The notes: generated by a model not told the origin, from the letters alone. A stretch of 64,000 bases of DNA from Anastrepha obliqua (GCF_027943255.1 NC_072892.1:166162792-166226791), one strand, 5' to 3'. Shown: positions 9,591-22,959, counted from the stretch's first letter. Translations and numbers: made by a program.

Positions 9591-11714
9591 TTAGAAACTC
9601 AGTCAGCCAGGGATATAACTTCCAACGCATTAACTTATTGAAAGGATGGTGCCATTAAAAACCTCTTCATGACGCCAGTCTTGTTTATTTTGGACTTCAC
9701 CTTGTAAATGGCTGATGACGTGATTGAGTGCTCAAGTTAAGTTAATGCCTAATATACTGAAAAACTAGCTCCCATTAACGTCTTGAAATAAAAAAAAAAC
9801 TGAACTAGCTCAATGGTCTTTACTCGTATAACATGCAGCAGAGGTACCTGTAAAAATATGGTGTGTAGTTTTGTAGCATGGAGTTATTATTATTATTTAC
9901 GCCATTAAATTTGTCACACAAAGAATTTGCAAGCTTCTTTAACCTTTCCTTAACCTTAAAAATACCCCCAAAACACCCGTTACCCATATGGGTAGATCGT
10001 AACTGCTCACTCTCGCACACTTCAGTGAATCTTTAGAGAGGTACAAACATACGCACCAAATACATACATACATACACACGTACATGTAACTGCACAAGGA
10101 TTATCTTAGTAGTTTAATCAATGCTTCTGTTGAGGTCTGAGTGGCAATTTAACTTAATTAATGCTCATATTCTGCCGTATCGAACGCGATACCTGTGTTA
10201 GCTACGTAAAATATGCGTGTCAATTTCAATTCAACAGGCGGTGTTATTGCATAATTAGGGCTCAAGCTGAAAGTCATACCTTTAATATACATTTGCTGAG
10301 ATGTAAAAGACTTTACGGTGACTTAACAAGAATTAATCACCTGAGAAAATAGTATTGCGTTAATTCCGAATTATATATAGTAAGAGGACCGGAAGATAAT
10401 GTAATTTTTTACAGTAAAATCAAATAAATAAATTTTTTAATAGTTTCTTCTTAGCCAGTGATGTAGTGACCCTCGTTGGTAACAAAATTTTGCCATTTAG
10501 TGTGCACATTATTAATGCTGGATCGACAAAAATCAATAAGTTTGTTTTTTTCAATAAAATATCTGGAGATGCCATTTTTCATATCAACCAAATTTTAGAA
10601 TTTTTTATTTATTAAGAAGTGGGCGCATTTTCGGTTTTTTTTTCAGATACCCAAACTTTGAACAATGCCCTAACTAGTCCACAGACGTTCATTTCAAATG
10701 TGGAAAACAAATCCTAAAAGCAAAGCGATTCCCAAACTTCAGGTGTTGTAGATAGAAACCCAAAGTAAAAAAAATATAGAAAAGACCACCTAATTATTCA
10801 GTTTAAATTACACTCTTCAACTAAAAAGAAATTCGTTCCGATATTGAATTCTGGAACAGAAAAAATGTTCCTGTACCGATTGATTCGAACCTGCTATTTG
10901 AAAGTCTATAAAGGAGAGCATTTTTGTGGAACTTTTAACCCTCTAACGCTTCAATAGATGGATCTGTTTCGAGTATTTTGCAAAAAGGGTCTAAAATCCT
11001 CACAGAAAGGCGATGTAGCGAGTTAAAATGTACGACAAAAATACTTGTCATAAAATTATACCATAAGTCCTTGAATACATCAAAACTCAGAATTCTACTT
11101 AAACGCCAAAATAAATCAATAATGTCTGGATAATCTCTTAATTAATCAAATTAATGGTAAATAAATTTGTTATACTTCGGCTATTGCTCATTAATCATTA
11201 AACTTACACGTTTTCGGTATATTTATAAAAATAAAGAAAAAAAAAGTTGTTGACTAAAATTTGAGGCGGGAAGCAAAGCCATAAAGAACTTTTGATTCAA
11301 TCATATCGTCCATTCATCTAGCCCAGATTTATTAACTAAGTTAATACCTTGCGTAAATTGCCAAAGAAGATTGAAACAATGAAGCCTCACAAGCTGTGGA
11401 CTTTCTGTGTTTGTTGTTGCTCTATATTTTTGTCACTTAACGAAGAGGTTTAATACCAAGCGATAACGTTGGGCATTCTACAGTAGCCAGTTTTTTTTTA
11501 GAACCTTATTATTTAATGAATTTAAATGCAAATCTGAGAAATCAAGCAAAGAAAATTTTCGGCTGAAGCTGACAAAAATATGTCTACGAAGTTTAGATGA
11601 AATCAGTTAAGCGGTCCCAAACTTGATTTTTTATTGCATAGCAAGATCCAAGTATGGATTCTGATAAATATTGCCTCTTTTACGCTCCCCATCATCATTT
11701 TATCGGCTCACCTG
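9591..11714. other. AT-rich stretch, no recognised gene
   Basis: Contains short (CATA)n and (TTA)n runs and one possible mariner tail (listed separately). Nothing else is supported. Confidence 0.5.
10451..10560 (-). pseudogene. Possible mariner-like C-terminus
   Basis: The minus frame INNVHTKWQNFVTNEGHYIT followed by a stop resembles the last 25 residues of mariner transposases (KRWQK-x-NxGxY pattern). The match is short and no terminal repeat was found. Confidence 0.35.
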
Positions 11715-12360
11715 CTAATTAAGGTATTTGTCTCGCAGGACTCGCTCTATGCACATGCCAATAAGTTGCCGATTTTCTGCATTTTCTACCATTTTTTCGA
11801 TGATATTGTCTGCTTTTAAGAGACCTATCCTGCCTTCGACAGCTTTGCGATCTGATTTCCACCTTTCACATTTGGAAAATGTGTGATCTGCATCGTTAGT
11901 AGGTGCATCTCCATAGATTCATTCTATGGTTTCCGTTTTCCCAATTTTGTTTAGATAGTTGCGAAAATACCCATGTACAATTCTCTGAACTCTCTGTCAT
12001 ACCATTTATCTATGTTTGGCTTAATTTTCGTCGCCCAAGTGTCTTTCGTCTCCGACTGAAACGCTCTTGCCATATTTGTAGTGTGTGTGCTCTAACTCAC
12101 TGTTTTGCGCTATCAGTACGGACGTATGTGCAGTCCACTATGGCATTTGTCGTGCCTTTTTGAAGAATCCATAGTTCTCTACGTTCTCTCACTATAAGAT
12201 CTATAGGTATCGTACCGCTGCTGCGTCTGATACTATGCGATACGCTAAAGCAGCACGGAGGGCAGCATGTCTTTTGGTTTTGATAAGAATTTTGTGGAGA
12301 CATTCAGCTTTAAGTATGTCGGCCCATACTTCACATCCGTATAAAAATTAGTCAGCAGGT
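11715..12360 (-). pseudogene. R1-like non-LTR ORF2 C-terminal relic (copy 1)
   Basis: Read on the minus strand, the piece has a degenerate YG-E-VWAD segment, AALAYRIVSDAA, PIDLIVRERRELW, and then a zinc-knuckle-like end in which ADHTFF-C survives in shifted frames, followed by VLRDKYLN and a stop at 11715-11717. This is the order of the post-RT region in R1-clade elements. It is broken by many frameshifts. The two other R1-like relics (13500-14340, 45940-47537) have the same layout. Confidence 0.65.
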
Positions 12361-12417
12361 AGTTAGGGAAATCTAAACATTCTTCGAAATGCATTGGGTA
12401 GGCAGTTTTTATATATA

Positions 12418-12815
12418 TTGGGTTGTTCGGAAAGTAATTTCGTTGTTTTGTGGAGAAAATTAAAGACTGGCCTTGCAAGTGGTCATAAACAGTTGAATAA
12501 ATTTAACTCCCCACCGATCTCACGTGTTGTTATTCGCCAGTTTGCAGCAACTAACGCCTCTATTGTGCCTTTATCAGCTTCAACCGGCCTACCCGAACGT
12601 GGTGTGCACCTTCGACATCAAAATTGCCGGATCGAAATTTTTCAAACCCGTTCTGGCACTGATACTGTCAAAACGTCTTCTCCATACACATCAGTTCATT
12701 TCTTTCTGGCTTGAACAGCATTTTTACCTTTTCTATAGTATATTAAAAAAGGAAAATATGAAGAAATTGAAATTCTCTGTCGGGAAAAAACGAAATTACT
12801 TTCCGAACAACCCAA
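12418..12815 (-). mobile_element. mariner deletion derivative (398 bp)
   Basis: Perfect terminal inverted repeats beginning TTGGGTTGTTCGGAAAGTAA lie at both ends, with TA duplications at 12416-12417 and 12816-12817. Inside, the minus strand keeps only the transposase N-terminus (GKNAVQARKK, DVYGEDVLT, RSGRPVEADKGTIEALVAAN, ITTREIG), with stops, joined directly to the far terminal repeat; the catalytic core has been deleted. The termini are of the irritans type. It sits at the upstream edge of the R1-like relic. Confidence 0.9.
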
Positions 12816-13499
12816 TAATAGGCGCCTATAGTCTTGACTGAGCTTCTCCCCTTCAATTAGTAGCGTTCGTCCGTGATGGTGTTCTATACATGGAGAAACG
12901 TATAGTTTTATGCTGACTTCGAAAGATGATTGGTTTTATGGGAAGTTCTCTAATACCACAAATGCACTCAAAGGTTCACTATAGCTAAGCGTTCGGTATT
13001 TTCTGTAAATTCAGTTTTATGAAATATCAACATGACGTGTTGCCCATACCAGCCACGAAAAAAATATGCAGAAGAGACTAAACGAGAAGCTTAATATTAC
13101 CTTATGAATTTAGCGTACGTTAGTGAACCTAAAGACTCGATATATCTTGTTCTGTTACCTACTTAGTTACCGAAATTGTTGCTGACTTCTCTAAATAATA
13201 ATATTAAAGTTGATATTTAGTAGTTTGTCACCTGCCACTTTCATTCTATTTTTCTTATTTCTATATGAATATCCGACGATAGTTTGGAAAATGGTTGAAC
13301 AGCTTTAGCCATTTTTATCCTTCTCCATCATTCCGTCCAATTATGAACCGTTCTTGGAAAAAAATCTCCATTTCTGCTTTGAGTTGATGTGGTTAAAGCA
13401 GACTCCACTCAGAGCCGCTGTAGGTGCATAGTGATGCGTTTAATTAGAGACAATCGGCATTTTTAAAGATGTTTCAGTAAACAGGAACTATGTTAGATA
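12816..13499. other. No clear feature
   Basis: Possibly highly decayed R1-like sequence continuing from both sides, but no motif is convincing. Confidence 0.4.
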
Positions 13500-14340
13500 T
13501 ATTGTTTTGTTTCTGGTGGGTGAGTTAGGGTTGAAAATGCCTTCGCACTTACAGCGACCGTCGTCTACTGCGTCGAGTAGTCTGGCGATCAAAGCAATCC
13601 GTCCTTTCTTTCTGGGGAGACACCCTTCCAGGGACTACTTTCTGCATTACTTCGGGAGAACCCAAAGCGGTATCCATAAAAGGCTAGTTATATTAACCCT
13701 CATCTGAGTCCACCATATTTGTAGCCAGCAGCCTCGCATTGTTACTCTATGTCGAGGTCTGCCTTTTTCTTTCGTAGTACGTCCTCGATGTATCTCTTTA
13801 CCATGTTCCAGCTGCCCTCGCAATCGAGAATTTTGCTGGTTATGTTGTTCAGCGTGATGTCGCCAATCTGCTTCCTCAGAACATCTCTTTCCGTGAGCTA
13901 TCTCTCACAACTAAAAAAACGTGTTCGACGTCATCGCTCGGCGCTTCGCAGTATTTGCACATTGTCCATGTGGTATAGGTATCTCCAGAAGTATCCGTGC
14001 CCCGAGAGGAACTGAATTAAAAAGTAATTTACTTCCCCGAAGTTCCTTGAGTTTCACCGTCCATCAACTACTCGATTCAGTATCGCCTAGGCTTTGCCAC
14101 CTCAGCATGGTTTGACATCTCTGTTCCGCTGTGCTAGTTATGACGTGTTTCTTCTTGGAGTCCTACGCAACCATTCGTTCTCGGGGGTCGAGAACTCGAG
14201 GTCGACAGGTAGTTCCCCGCTGATCACAAAGACTGCAGCTACAGAGAGAATGCGGTGGACTGAGGCATCTCATGCAACTATGCAATACTTAAGTTGTAAA
14301 TGCTACCTATCGGAGAGCAATTGTTTGCAATCTGACTGCT
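13500..14340 (-). pseudogene. R1-like non-LTR 3' end (copy 2)
   Basis: The minus strand shows MCKYCEAPSDDVEHVFF, SCERQLTERDVLRKQIG and GSWNMVKRYIEDVLRKKKA, ending in a TAA at 13742-13744, followed by a 3' UTR down to about 13500. The CxxC...H...C knuckle and the GSWxxVxxYIExVLRxK tail are typical of R1-clade ORF2. Upstream the frame decays with stops. UTR and C-terminus match the relic at 45940-47537, so they are one family. Confidence 0.75.
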
Positions 14341-15917
14341 AGCCTTCACCAGGGAAATCCCCCAGAGAGCAACCACATGAAATTTCATAATTTAATTTAA
14401 ACATTTAATTTTAGTTCAAAGTTATTTGCTGTTGTAGCTTTTCTTTGCAGTTGGTTCTTTTACCGCCATTAATTCACCCTCGGGAAAAATCTTCATATAA
14501 ACCCCTTTAGGTTTTGACCAACGTAAATACGTAAAAGTTTCCAGTGCAACATTTCTCTTTAAAGCATTAAAATATAGTTAATTATTTCTTGTTGGTTGAC
14601 AATCATCGATATCTCAGCGCATCTGAAGGAAACTAATTAAGCAGCTTGGCGGACGTCGCACAATGCAAGGCTTTGGGTTTCCGTTTCCAACACTAACAAC
14701 AACATCATTACAGTTCATATTGTATTGAGCTCAGTTATCGCTGCTGCTAGTTGGCGTAGTGCTTAATGCCGCCAGCATTTGAGCTTTCACAAATACATAC
14801 AATACACAGACGCAGCTAAGACAACTTGGGAATAGAGGCTGGCTGACATCATCATGCTTTAGCGAATTTGAGCTCAAGCTAAGATTTGCAGAGAAGGAAG
14901 TGAAATGGCAAGGTGAAATGCGATAAGTAACGGAGTGCATTTTGTATCAGAAATATTATCTGGAAAGAAGAAGCAAAGCATAAGTAGTGCGTATGTGTAG
15001 GTGAATAAGCAGAAGGCGGAAGGACGAGTTGGCAAAATGAAGCAAGCAATCGCAATATTTGTGCTGCAGATTACCGACTTGCAAGCCTTTAAAATCCTCC
15101 CCATCTCTTAAATCCATTAAATGGAAAACTTTATGTTGCTGCCTTAGGCACTCGTCGACACATTGACGCTGAGACCAAGAAGATTTCAATGATTTTGCTG
15201 AGTATGCCAAGGCGGTATTTACAAGTAATACGATTGCAACAACAATCCCACTGTGGCAAGGCCAGTTGCAGACAATGTCTTACAATATATAATGAAAGGA
15301 AATGAAATGAAATCACTTCGTTTTTGGTTGCAGTAAAATATTTTTTATTTTTATTATATTAAAAAAAAAAAATTAACTATGAAAAATTTTTCAAACTTTT
15401 TTTCTTATAATTTTTTATTTTTATTTTATTTCTATTTTTTATAATTTTTTATTTTTATTTGTATGCAAGTGTGTAAGTATTGCATCCAGCAACAACTACA
15501 GCTATTGAGAAAAATTAATGATTGCTGTCTCTTACTAAAAATGGCGAAATTTTTTTGTTGTTGTTGTACATAATTTTACTTTATTGCTGCTAAGAAGAAA
15601 AATGAATTAATTAGGGGAATATTCGTTGGTTATTTCTCGGAAAATTCAAAAAAAGTGTCAGCATGTTTTTTGTCAAAAAAATATATAATAAAATTCGAGT
15701 TTTTTTCTTAAAACTGATTTTGCAATGAATATTTCGTTATTAAGTTTAAGAATAGTATTAAACAAATTTCTGTAATATTAGCCATATGTTAACATTGTGT
15801 CGAGAATTGAATGAACATTACAGTGCCCGTTCGCGGGGTATTTACAAAGGTTCTTTCAAAAGACGAGCCTAGATGTTGTTTTAAAATATTTAAAAAAATA
15901 TTATTTAAAAATTAATC
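14341..15917. other. No gene; purine-rich then A/T-rich DNA
   Basis: A purine-rich block (about 14870-15310) with no recognisable protein is followed by A/T homopolymer-rich DNA. Confidence 0.5.
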
Positions 15918-16784
15918 ATAGATGCTTTCCATTTCAATTCAACTGGGCTACTCGGGTCATGTTCTTCGATTTCGATGTAACTTAAATATGTTGCTCTCTG
16001 GTCAAAATAATGAGACACGTATTTTTTTGTTCGCCCGAAAAAAATTTTTTTCAAGAGTTATCGGCAATTTTGTTTTTTGCCTCAAACTCGATTTTTTTTA
16101 ATTATATAAGAAAAAAATTTTTTGAAATGCCCATAACTTAGTCAAAAATGAACCGATTTTAATAATTCTGGGTTCAAAATGATCGTAATTACTTACAAAA
16201 GCGACTTCATGTAGAAACAATTGCAAAAAAGTAGTTGAAAATTTTTTATTTAGTAAAAAAGAAAAAAAATTTAAATTTTTTCAAAATTCAATATTTCAAA
16301 AAGTGCATTTTTTTTTTTTTTATAACTTTTTCCAAATCAAAAAAACATCTCAAACTTTAATTGAGCTGCATGCCTAGTAGCTAAAATGCGTTGTTTTTGA
16401 GTAATGAATTTTTAAGTAAACACCCTGTTTCGCACTTTTTGTTTTTTGCAAAATAAAAAATTTTCAACTACTTTTTTGCAACTATTTCTACATGAAATCG
16501 CTCGTGTAAGTAATAACGATCATTTTGAACCCAAAATTATTAAAATCGGGTCATTTTTGACTAAGTTATGAGTATTTCAAAAAATTTTTTTCTTATATAA
16601 TTAAAAAAAATCGAGTTTGAGGCAAAAAACAAAATTGCCGATAACTCTTGAAAAAAATTTTTTTCGGGCGAACAAAAAAATACGTGTCTCATTATTTTGA
16701 CCAGAGAGCAACATATTTAAGTTACATCGAAATCGAAGAACATGACCCGAGTAGCCCGGTTGAATTGAAATGGAAAGCATCCAT
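15918..16784. mobile_element. Fold-back/MITE element with ~330-bp arms
   Basis: The arms 15918-16250 and 16436-16784 are inverted copies (outer sequence ATGGATGCTTTCCATTTC at the right-hand end, one mismatch at the left), separated by a loop of about 185 bp. The phrase GGTCAAAATAATGAGACACG occurs in each arm. No coding capacity. An ATATTATTTAAA string occurs beside both ends (15898-15909, 16783-16794) but AT-richness makes it weak as a target duplication. Superfamily unknown. Confidence 0.85.
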
Positions 16785-16799
16785 ATTATTTAAATAAAA

Positions 16800-19730
16800 T
16801 TTAAATTCTTTCCGGTATGACTAATTTCAGGGTCTTTAGGTGCCGCCTCTGTGGCTTCAGCACGTTGAAAGGGCCCACGGTATTATATGACAGGAGTTCG
16901 AGTAGACCTAGGACCGATCTTATAGTATCATCCCACCTCACTGTGACGAGTCTTGAACAATTCTGTTGCCAGGACCTGGTAGCTGCTGAGGTGTGTTATA
17001 AGGGTAGAAGCGGATGGCTGAGATTTATGATTGTATCTGCTTATTTTCCTTACGATGCCCTGGAAGGACCACCACCTGGGAAGGCCATCCGTGAGCGGCG
17101 TACTCTGGGCCTCGTTCTCCGCTGCGTTGTTAATGCCCAGCATACAATCTGGGGCAGCAGCAAATACAATGAGCGGGGCACTCGGCTGTTCGAGTTTATC
17201 GCTTCCTTTTGCCTAAACATACACAACAAAGGCAGACAGCCTACGTTTGTTACTGTTAGAAAGCAGGTGGTAATTGATCTCACCTTACAAAATTCAAAAT
17301 TTGGGTGGTCAATCAGGAATTGGAGAGTCCTTGCCGAAGAATCGAGCTCGGATCACAGGTATATTGGGTTTCAGTGTGGCGAGGAGGCACAAATGCCATT
17401 GTCCTTCAGAAACCACACTTCCACTTGACGTGGAGCCATCAAGACTTCCGAAAGAACAGGGGATTGAGGTGGCAGTTGAGAAACTCAGCGCTGCTTTAGT
17501 TGAATGTTTTGAGCCAGTCTGTTCAATTCGACTTCTCTTTGATCGGACTCCCGTGCTGAGGACTGGGAGCGATACCGACATGTTCAGAGGAACTACAAGA
17601 AGCTCATTCGTGAGTCGAAAAGGGCGTCTTTTAGGGAATTATGCGGCGGGAATTCTGCGACTAAGCTGGGTTCACTTAGGAAATCTGATGACCCTTCACG
17701 AAGAAGCAAAGTGAGACATTCACCGGCAACAACCCTAAGTGAAAGAGGCTGCTGACAGAGCTCCTACACCTCCTCGGCGTGGCAGGTACTTTGCCAGATC
17801 TGTGGTGCGTGAAGCCGCCATTTGATTTGCCATCGAAGTTTTGGCGGCTACAAGTCCCCCGGACCAGGTGGCAGATATCCTGCCATGCTGAAGGAAGGCG
17901 CAGAGTCCGTGGCAGCAGCCTTGAAGAAAATCATCTCTGCATGTGTGGCACTGGCCTATATACCACGCTCTTGGAGGATGGTGAGGGTCACCAAAGTTTT
18001 AGACCTATCAGCATGACCTCTTTCATGTTGAAAAGTCTCGGACGGCCAGTGGAGTTGCATAAGCTGAAGATACACCCACTCTCTCCATTTAAGCATGCCT
18101 ATCAAAGCGGAAAATCCTGCAAGACGGCACTGCAAAACCTTGTTGGTAGGATAAAGAGGCCACCGACAGCAGGGCTTCTTTGTGGATATAGAGGGGGCTT
18201 TTGATAATGCCACCTTCGACAGTAGGTGCAACTCTGCCAGTAGACATGGTATAGACCGGGTGCTGGTGAATTGGATTCGTTCAATGCCAAATAATCGTCA
18301 CGGTAAGGGCGGAGGAGGATCTGCTAGTGTTGTCCGGAGTTAATAGAGGTTGCCCCAAAAGCGGTGTGCTGTCTCCATTGCTCTGGTACATGGTGATCGA
18401 TCCTCTACTCACCACCTTAAATGCTGGAGTCTACACACAAGCATATGCGGACGACGTTGCCTGTTTGTTAATGGGTTTATGAACATCTGTAGAAAAGTGC
18501 AGAAAACTCGGATATGATTGACACTTAGTGCTGTCCGAATGGGCTATCAGCAAATCCCGCCAAGACTGGTATTGTCCTCTTTACCAGAAAGAGAAAGCTT
18601 GATGGACTCGTTCTGCCTAAGCTAGAAGGAGTCATAATTCAGCTATGCAAAGAAACCAAATATCTTGGAGTAATCCTCGATAGTAAACTTCTTTGGAAGT
18701 TACACGTTGAAACAAAGACATCCAAAGCACTGACAGCTTTCTGGCAGTGCAAAGGTGTCTTTGCGAAAACGTGGGGTCTTTAGCAAGGTCCTATGGATCT
18801 ACACGGCTATGATAACACCTTTTATCACCTATGCATCAGTGGTCTGGGTGAGTAGGCTCTCTCTCGTGAGAGTCAGGAGGACCTTATCGAGACTACAACG
18901 CACAGTGGTCATCTGTTGCACCGGAGCTTTTCCGACTACTTCAGGCCTGGCATTAAATGCTCTGATTGGTCTACCACCAGTTGATGATTCCATCCAAAAA
19001 GAGGCCTTGAAGGCCATGTGCAGGCTGAAACACAATGGAAACTGGTACGGCCCCTGTCCGGCATTGAGAAACAGGGAAGGCATGGACTTCGATCAACGAT
19101 TCTCTCCCCTTGTTTCCATGCCGTCCAGAGTCGTACTTGAAAAGAGATGAAGTGTGATGCTGCCAGAGGCTCATTTGTGGTCAAACACTGCAAATTAACC
19201 CGGCAAATACTATTTTCGCATTTTCACGGATGACTTCAATACCAAGCACGGTTGCGGCTCTGGTGCCTGCATGGAATCCAGCGGCACAAAACCACACTTT
19301 GCTCTTAGAATGCATGCACCAGTGTTTCAAGCGGAGGTGTATGCAGTTCAAGAAGCGATGAACTTTGTTGTGGAAAACAGATGGAGAGGCAGATCTATAT
19401 GTGTCTGCAGCGACTGCAAAGCTGGGCCACTTTCTGTAGGAAAATCACATGGAAAAGGTAGGCATCTGAGACAGCGCACTCTGCCCAGATTGTGAAGATT
19501 AGGATGAAACAACAGACCACTTTCTGTGCGTCTGCCCAGCCTTCACTCGAATCAGTTTGAGGTCTTTGGCACTGATGTGTTAAGAAGCGACCATCTTGGC
19601 TCCTTGGCACCACAAGATCTACTCAAATTTCTTTGAAGGTCGGGTAGATATAAAGAAAATTAAAAGGGAATCCAAGTGTAGTACAATGGACTTAATTAAT
19701 GTCTGACAGCTGCACTTGCTTCTAAACGCG
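16800..19730 (+). mobile_element. Non-LTR retrotransposon, endonuclease to 3' UTR (family C)
   Basis: The most complete retrotransposon relic in the window (about 2.9 kb). It abuts the fold-back element at 16784, and the N-terminus of the endonuclease is missing. Domain order endonuclease, RT, RNase H, zinc knuckle is that of the LOA/I group. Confidence 0.85.
16817..19636 (+). pseudogene. ORF2 polyprotein relic of family C
   Basis: The APE-type endonuclease spans 16817-17428 (NAQHTIWGSSKYNERG, PTFVTVRKQVVIDLTL, SSSDHRYIGF) and would nick the target. RT pieces follow in several frames: KSPGPGGRYPAML, SWRMVRVTKV, FRPISMTSFMLKSL, a degenerate DIEGAFDNAT, RGCPKSGVLSPLLW, and the catalytic AYADDVA at 18440-18460, then CKETKYLGVILDSK and WIYTAMITPFITYASVVW. 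RNase H keeps FTDD (TDGS changed), PVFQAEVYAV and CSDCKAG (SDSQA changed); its C-terminal half is deleted before a knuckle (TDHFLCVCPAF) ending at TGA 19634-19636. At least six shifts or stops make it non-functional. Confidence 0.85.
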
Positions 19731-21356
19731 GCTCTTAACAATTAATTCTGAAAAAAATGGCATCATTTAAATGTTCATCTTTGCCGGTTATAAATCCGGG
19801 TCGTTCCAGTAACGTAAAATCAACTGTTGGGGGTAATTTACTTTGCTTGTAATTTGAGTCTTACAAAAAAATTAATTTAAACTTTTGTGCGGAATAGTTT
19901 GTAGCAACTGTCTGCTTATATTATTTAATTTGAGCAGCAGCAAACTTTAAGAATCTGGGAGAACTTTAAATCTTAATAAATAAAATTAAAATAAATTCAA
20001 CAAAATTCACTCTACCATTTTAATGAGGTAAATCACACATGTACACATTATTCTACTGACCGAAATTTTTTGATTCCGTGAACTGCATTTTCAACTGTAT
20101 TTTTTTTTTTTGGTTAACCCGATATGATTTTAATTTTTATTTGAGTTTTTTCGTCGCTTCTGCTATTGAATATCTTCCACTGCCAATGCATGCTATGAAG
20201 AAATTTATTAAAATTAACTTTCCATAGAACTAAATTCAATAATAAATATAATTTGCCAAGTTTTTTGCGAGGAGAACTAAATTTTTTAGCGAACGCTCTC
20301 AATGGCTTTTCAATTCGTATGCGGCTGTAACATTTGCTCATGAAGGCTATTGCATACTTTCGAGCGCATGAACTGGTGTTTTAACATTTTTTGGCTACCA
20401 AAAGCTCAATTAAATACATGCGATTGTGTGAGTGCGAAGTGAAAGAAATCTACAATTTGTTTCACCTTCTCTCAGTCTCACCTCACTGCTCGATTTTCAT
20501 GCCAATGCCAACGTTTCGGGCGGCCAACCGAATTTCTGCATGCAAATAATGCAGATACATATACACATACACCTACGCTTGGGTGTCTATTTACGTATAA
20601 AAATATATGCATACAAAAGAATTTTTATGCTGCCATGCGATATGGGTCACAGAAATTTTTCATTCGATCAAACTAAACTTTTTTCCATTTCACAGCAAAA
20701 GTAGTCGATTTTTGGAAAAAAAAGTATATGAAAAGTTTTTCAAATTTCCAACGGCATTTTGTGAAACCTACTGGCGCAAGTTCCTCATGATGCAGAGCTT
20801 TGTTTTTCAGCATGCGTAAGAATTTGCCAACTTAAAATTTCTACATTTTTGTTAGGTTGTTTATTATTTTACTTGAATTCGGTTATTTGTGTTTAGTTTC
20901 CAGTAGTTTTTTGTTTAGTTTCATTTTTGCCGACATTTTCCGGGCCTTTATTTTATATTGTTTTTTCTGAGTAAATGCATGTATTGCAGATACTTTATAC
21001 AATTTTTTGCACAGAATTGTTTGTTTTTCAGTTTTATTTTATTTCTGGTGGCAAGAAATATTTTAGTTGAAACTAATTCATACGAGAAAAATTTAATATT
21101 TTTTAAACATTTTATTTCGGCTGAAATACGAGCAAAATGTTCCACCAACTGCCATACATATGAATGGGGTAGGCAAATGTTTCCTAGACAGGGTCATGAG
21201 AAACATTAGAAATGAAATTCTTCGCAATATTAAGAACTTATTATTACTTTTTCTTATTCATCTCAAATGTGGATTTATTTTCTTTGCACTAACCTTTCAC
21301 ACATCTTGAATGTATTAGGCCTCATTAATAAAAACGAAGTACATTCTCCTATGTAC
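19731..21356. other. No recognised gene
   Basis: AT-rich, with a poly(T) run near 20100. Small frames (20432-20704, 20607-20819) match nothing known. Confidence 0.5.
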
Positions 21357-21586
21357 AAGTTGGCGCAAAACTAATCATCCAATTTGGTTTTTAACTCTTT
21401 TACTAAATAAAAAAAAAATTTTAAAATTATTTGTAGAGCGGGAAATCTTTATTTAGACCGTTAAGCACTCCATTGCCTATCTCCTTGAATAACGCAACTG
21501 TCTAAACACAAGTCTCAAATATGATTGAAGTACCATCAACTAAAATTATAAATCTTCCGGTAGGGTGATTAATTTTGCGTCACCTT
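21357..21586. mobile_element. 230-bp MITE (GCGCAAAA...ATTAATC family)
   Basis: Imperfect inverted termini: AAGTTGGCGCAAAACTAATC at the left and the complement of AAGGTGACGCAAAATTAATC at the right. No coding capacity. The same termini and nearly the same length occur at 58801-59033, so the two are one family. Confidence 0.75.
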
Positions 21587-21835
21587 GTGTACTCATATAC
21601 TCAAAAATATGTAGAGCCTGCGCTTCGACTACTGAATCTAAATTCATTGCTCAAATAGGATAATGCCAATATAGGATTTTAAATGTATGAGTTTTTTGCT
21701 TAAGAAAAACCGCAAAAGGCCAATTTTAAAATTTTATATCCAATTTAGAAAACTTCCTTAAAATTTTCATGTTAATTCCAAGATTTTCTATTTGAATTTA
21801 GGACGATAGTTTTAGCTCTGATAGTACTCGATACG

Positions 21836-21997
21836 GTACCAGCTGGTGGTAGCAGAGGAAGAGCAAGGCCTCCTCTGCGTTAGAAAGATCAGGTGGAGAA
21901 AGATCAGGTGGCTTCTCTTGGTGTGTTCAACTGGCGCTGGTTAGCACGAGAAAGAAACGACTGGCGCGCTTTGTTAAACTCGGCAAAAATCGGGTAA
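21836..21997 (+). pseudogene. RTE-like retrotransposon C-terminus
   Basis: The frame reads GRARPPLR, a stop, then VASLGVFNWRWLARERNDW and ALLNSAKIG before TAA. The pattern GRPxxRW...L-GVxNWRxxAxxRxxWRxLLxxAK is the usual C-terminal tail of RTE-like ORF2 proteins in insects. A short internal duplication repeats GATCAGGTGG. Only this tail is present. Confidence 0.6.
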
Positions 21998-22955
21998 ACG
22001 TTTATCGCGCCAATCAAGAAAAAGAAGATGTCTTAGCTATTATTGCCTTTCGTAATGTAAAATAATTATTCCAATTTTCGTTTTTTTTATTATTAATTTT
22101 ATTATAATTATTTAAAATTTCTAATAAATAAATATATACAAAAAAACAAAAATATATAAAAATAATTAGAATTTCTAGAAAGATATTTGGTTTGCGTTTC
22201 TATAGTTTATTAGATTTTTGTATTTTTAAATTTAAGTATAAAGTGGAAGTCTTAAATTGTTAAACAGTCCGATTATTTAAGAAAAAAATTTCAATGACTA
22301 TTGAGCGTTTTCGCAATAAAGAAAATACAACATTTTACAATACTGCCAATATTTTTAAAATCAATGAGGCTTTTCAGCAACTTCAAACCTGCACCTTGTT
22401 AGACCGAAATTAAATAAGCTGCAAAAACGCTTATCAAACATTTTTCAAGCAACTCCAATTAAAAACCTTGCAATTGAGATGAAAGTTTGTAGCTTTTGTA
22501 TAGAATTTGAGAACTAAAATTATGTAGTTTTTGTTGTACAATTAATAACAATTTCATTGAAAAATAATAAGGAATGAAAATCCAAAAAATTAAAAAAAAA
22601 AAACAAATCTGTTTAGATCCAAAAAATATTGAAAAATAGAAAATAAGTCAAAACTCATTAAAATCCAAACAAAAATTAAAAGAATAGAAAAATGGTCAAA
22701 CCATTTTACAATGTTGATGTACCATATTTTGTCCCGAGGTGCAACTAACTGTCCGTGAGCTACTGTAGATTTGCCCTTGTCAAAATGATGTAAATCCTTA
22801 AAATTACAAACAAATGTAAGTAAGCGCATTTTGTATTGCTTAGCATCCCTCACATGCACAATATCTGCCATCGCGCTGAGAAATAGACAGCAGAAACTTT
22901 CACTAAAGAGATGAGTCTGCTACCGATCTAACACCGATTTTTTTAAGTAGTTTTT
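21998..22955. other. No recognised gene
   Basis: AT-rich DNA; the 93-codon minus frame at 22590-22871 is not supported. Confidence 0.5.
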
Positions 22956-22959
22956 TTTG

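Noticed and set aside
12524..12841. Plus-strand 105-codon frame
   Set aside because: It is the antisense shadow of a mariner transposase fragment bounded by terminal repeats at 12418-12815.
15898..16794. ATATTATTTAAA as a 12-bp target duplication of the fold-back element
   Set aside because: The flanks are so AT-rich that the match may be chance, and the left copy is separated from the arm by several bases.
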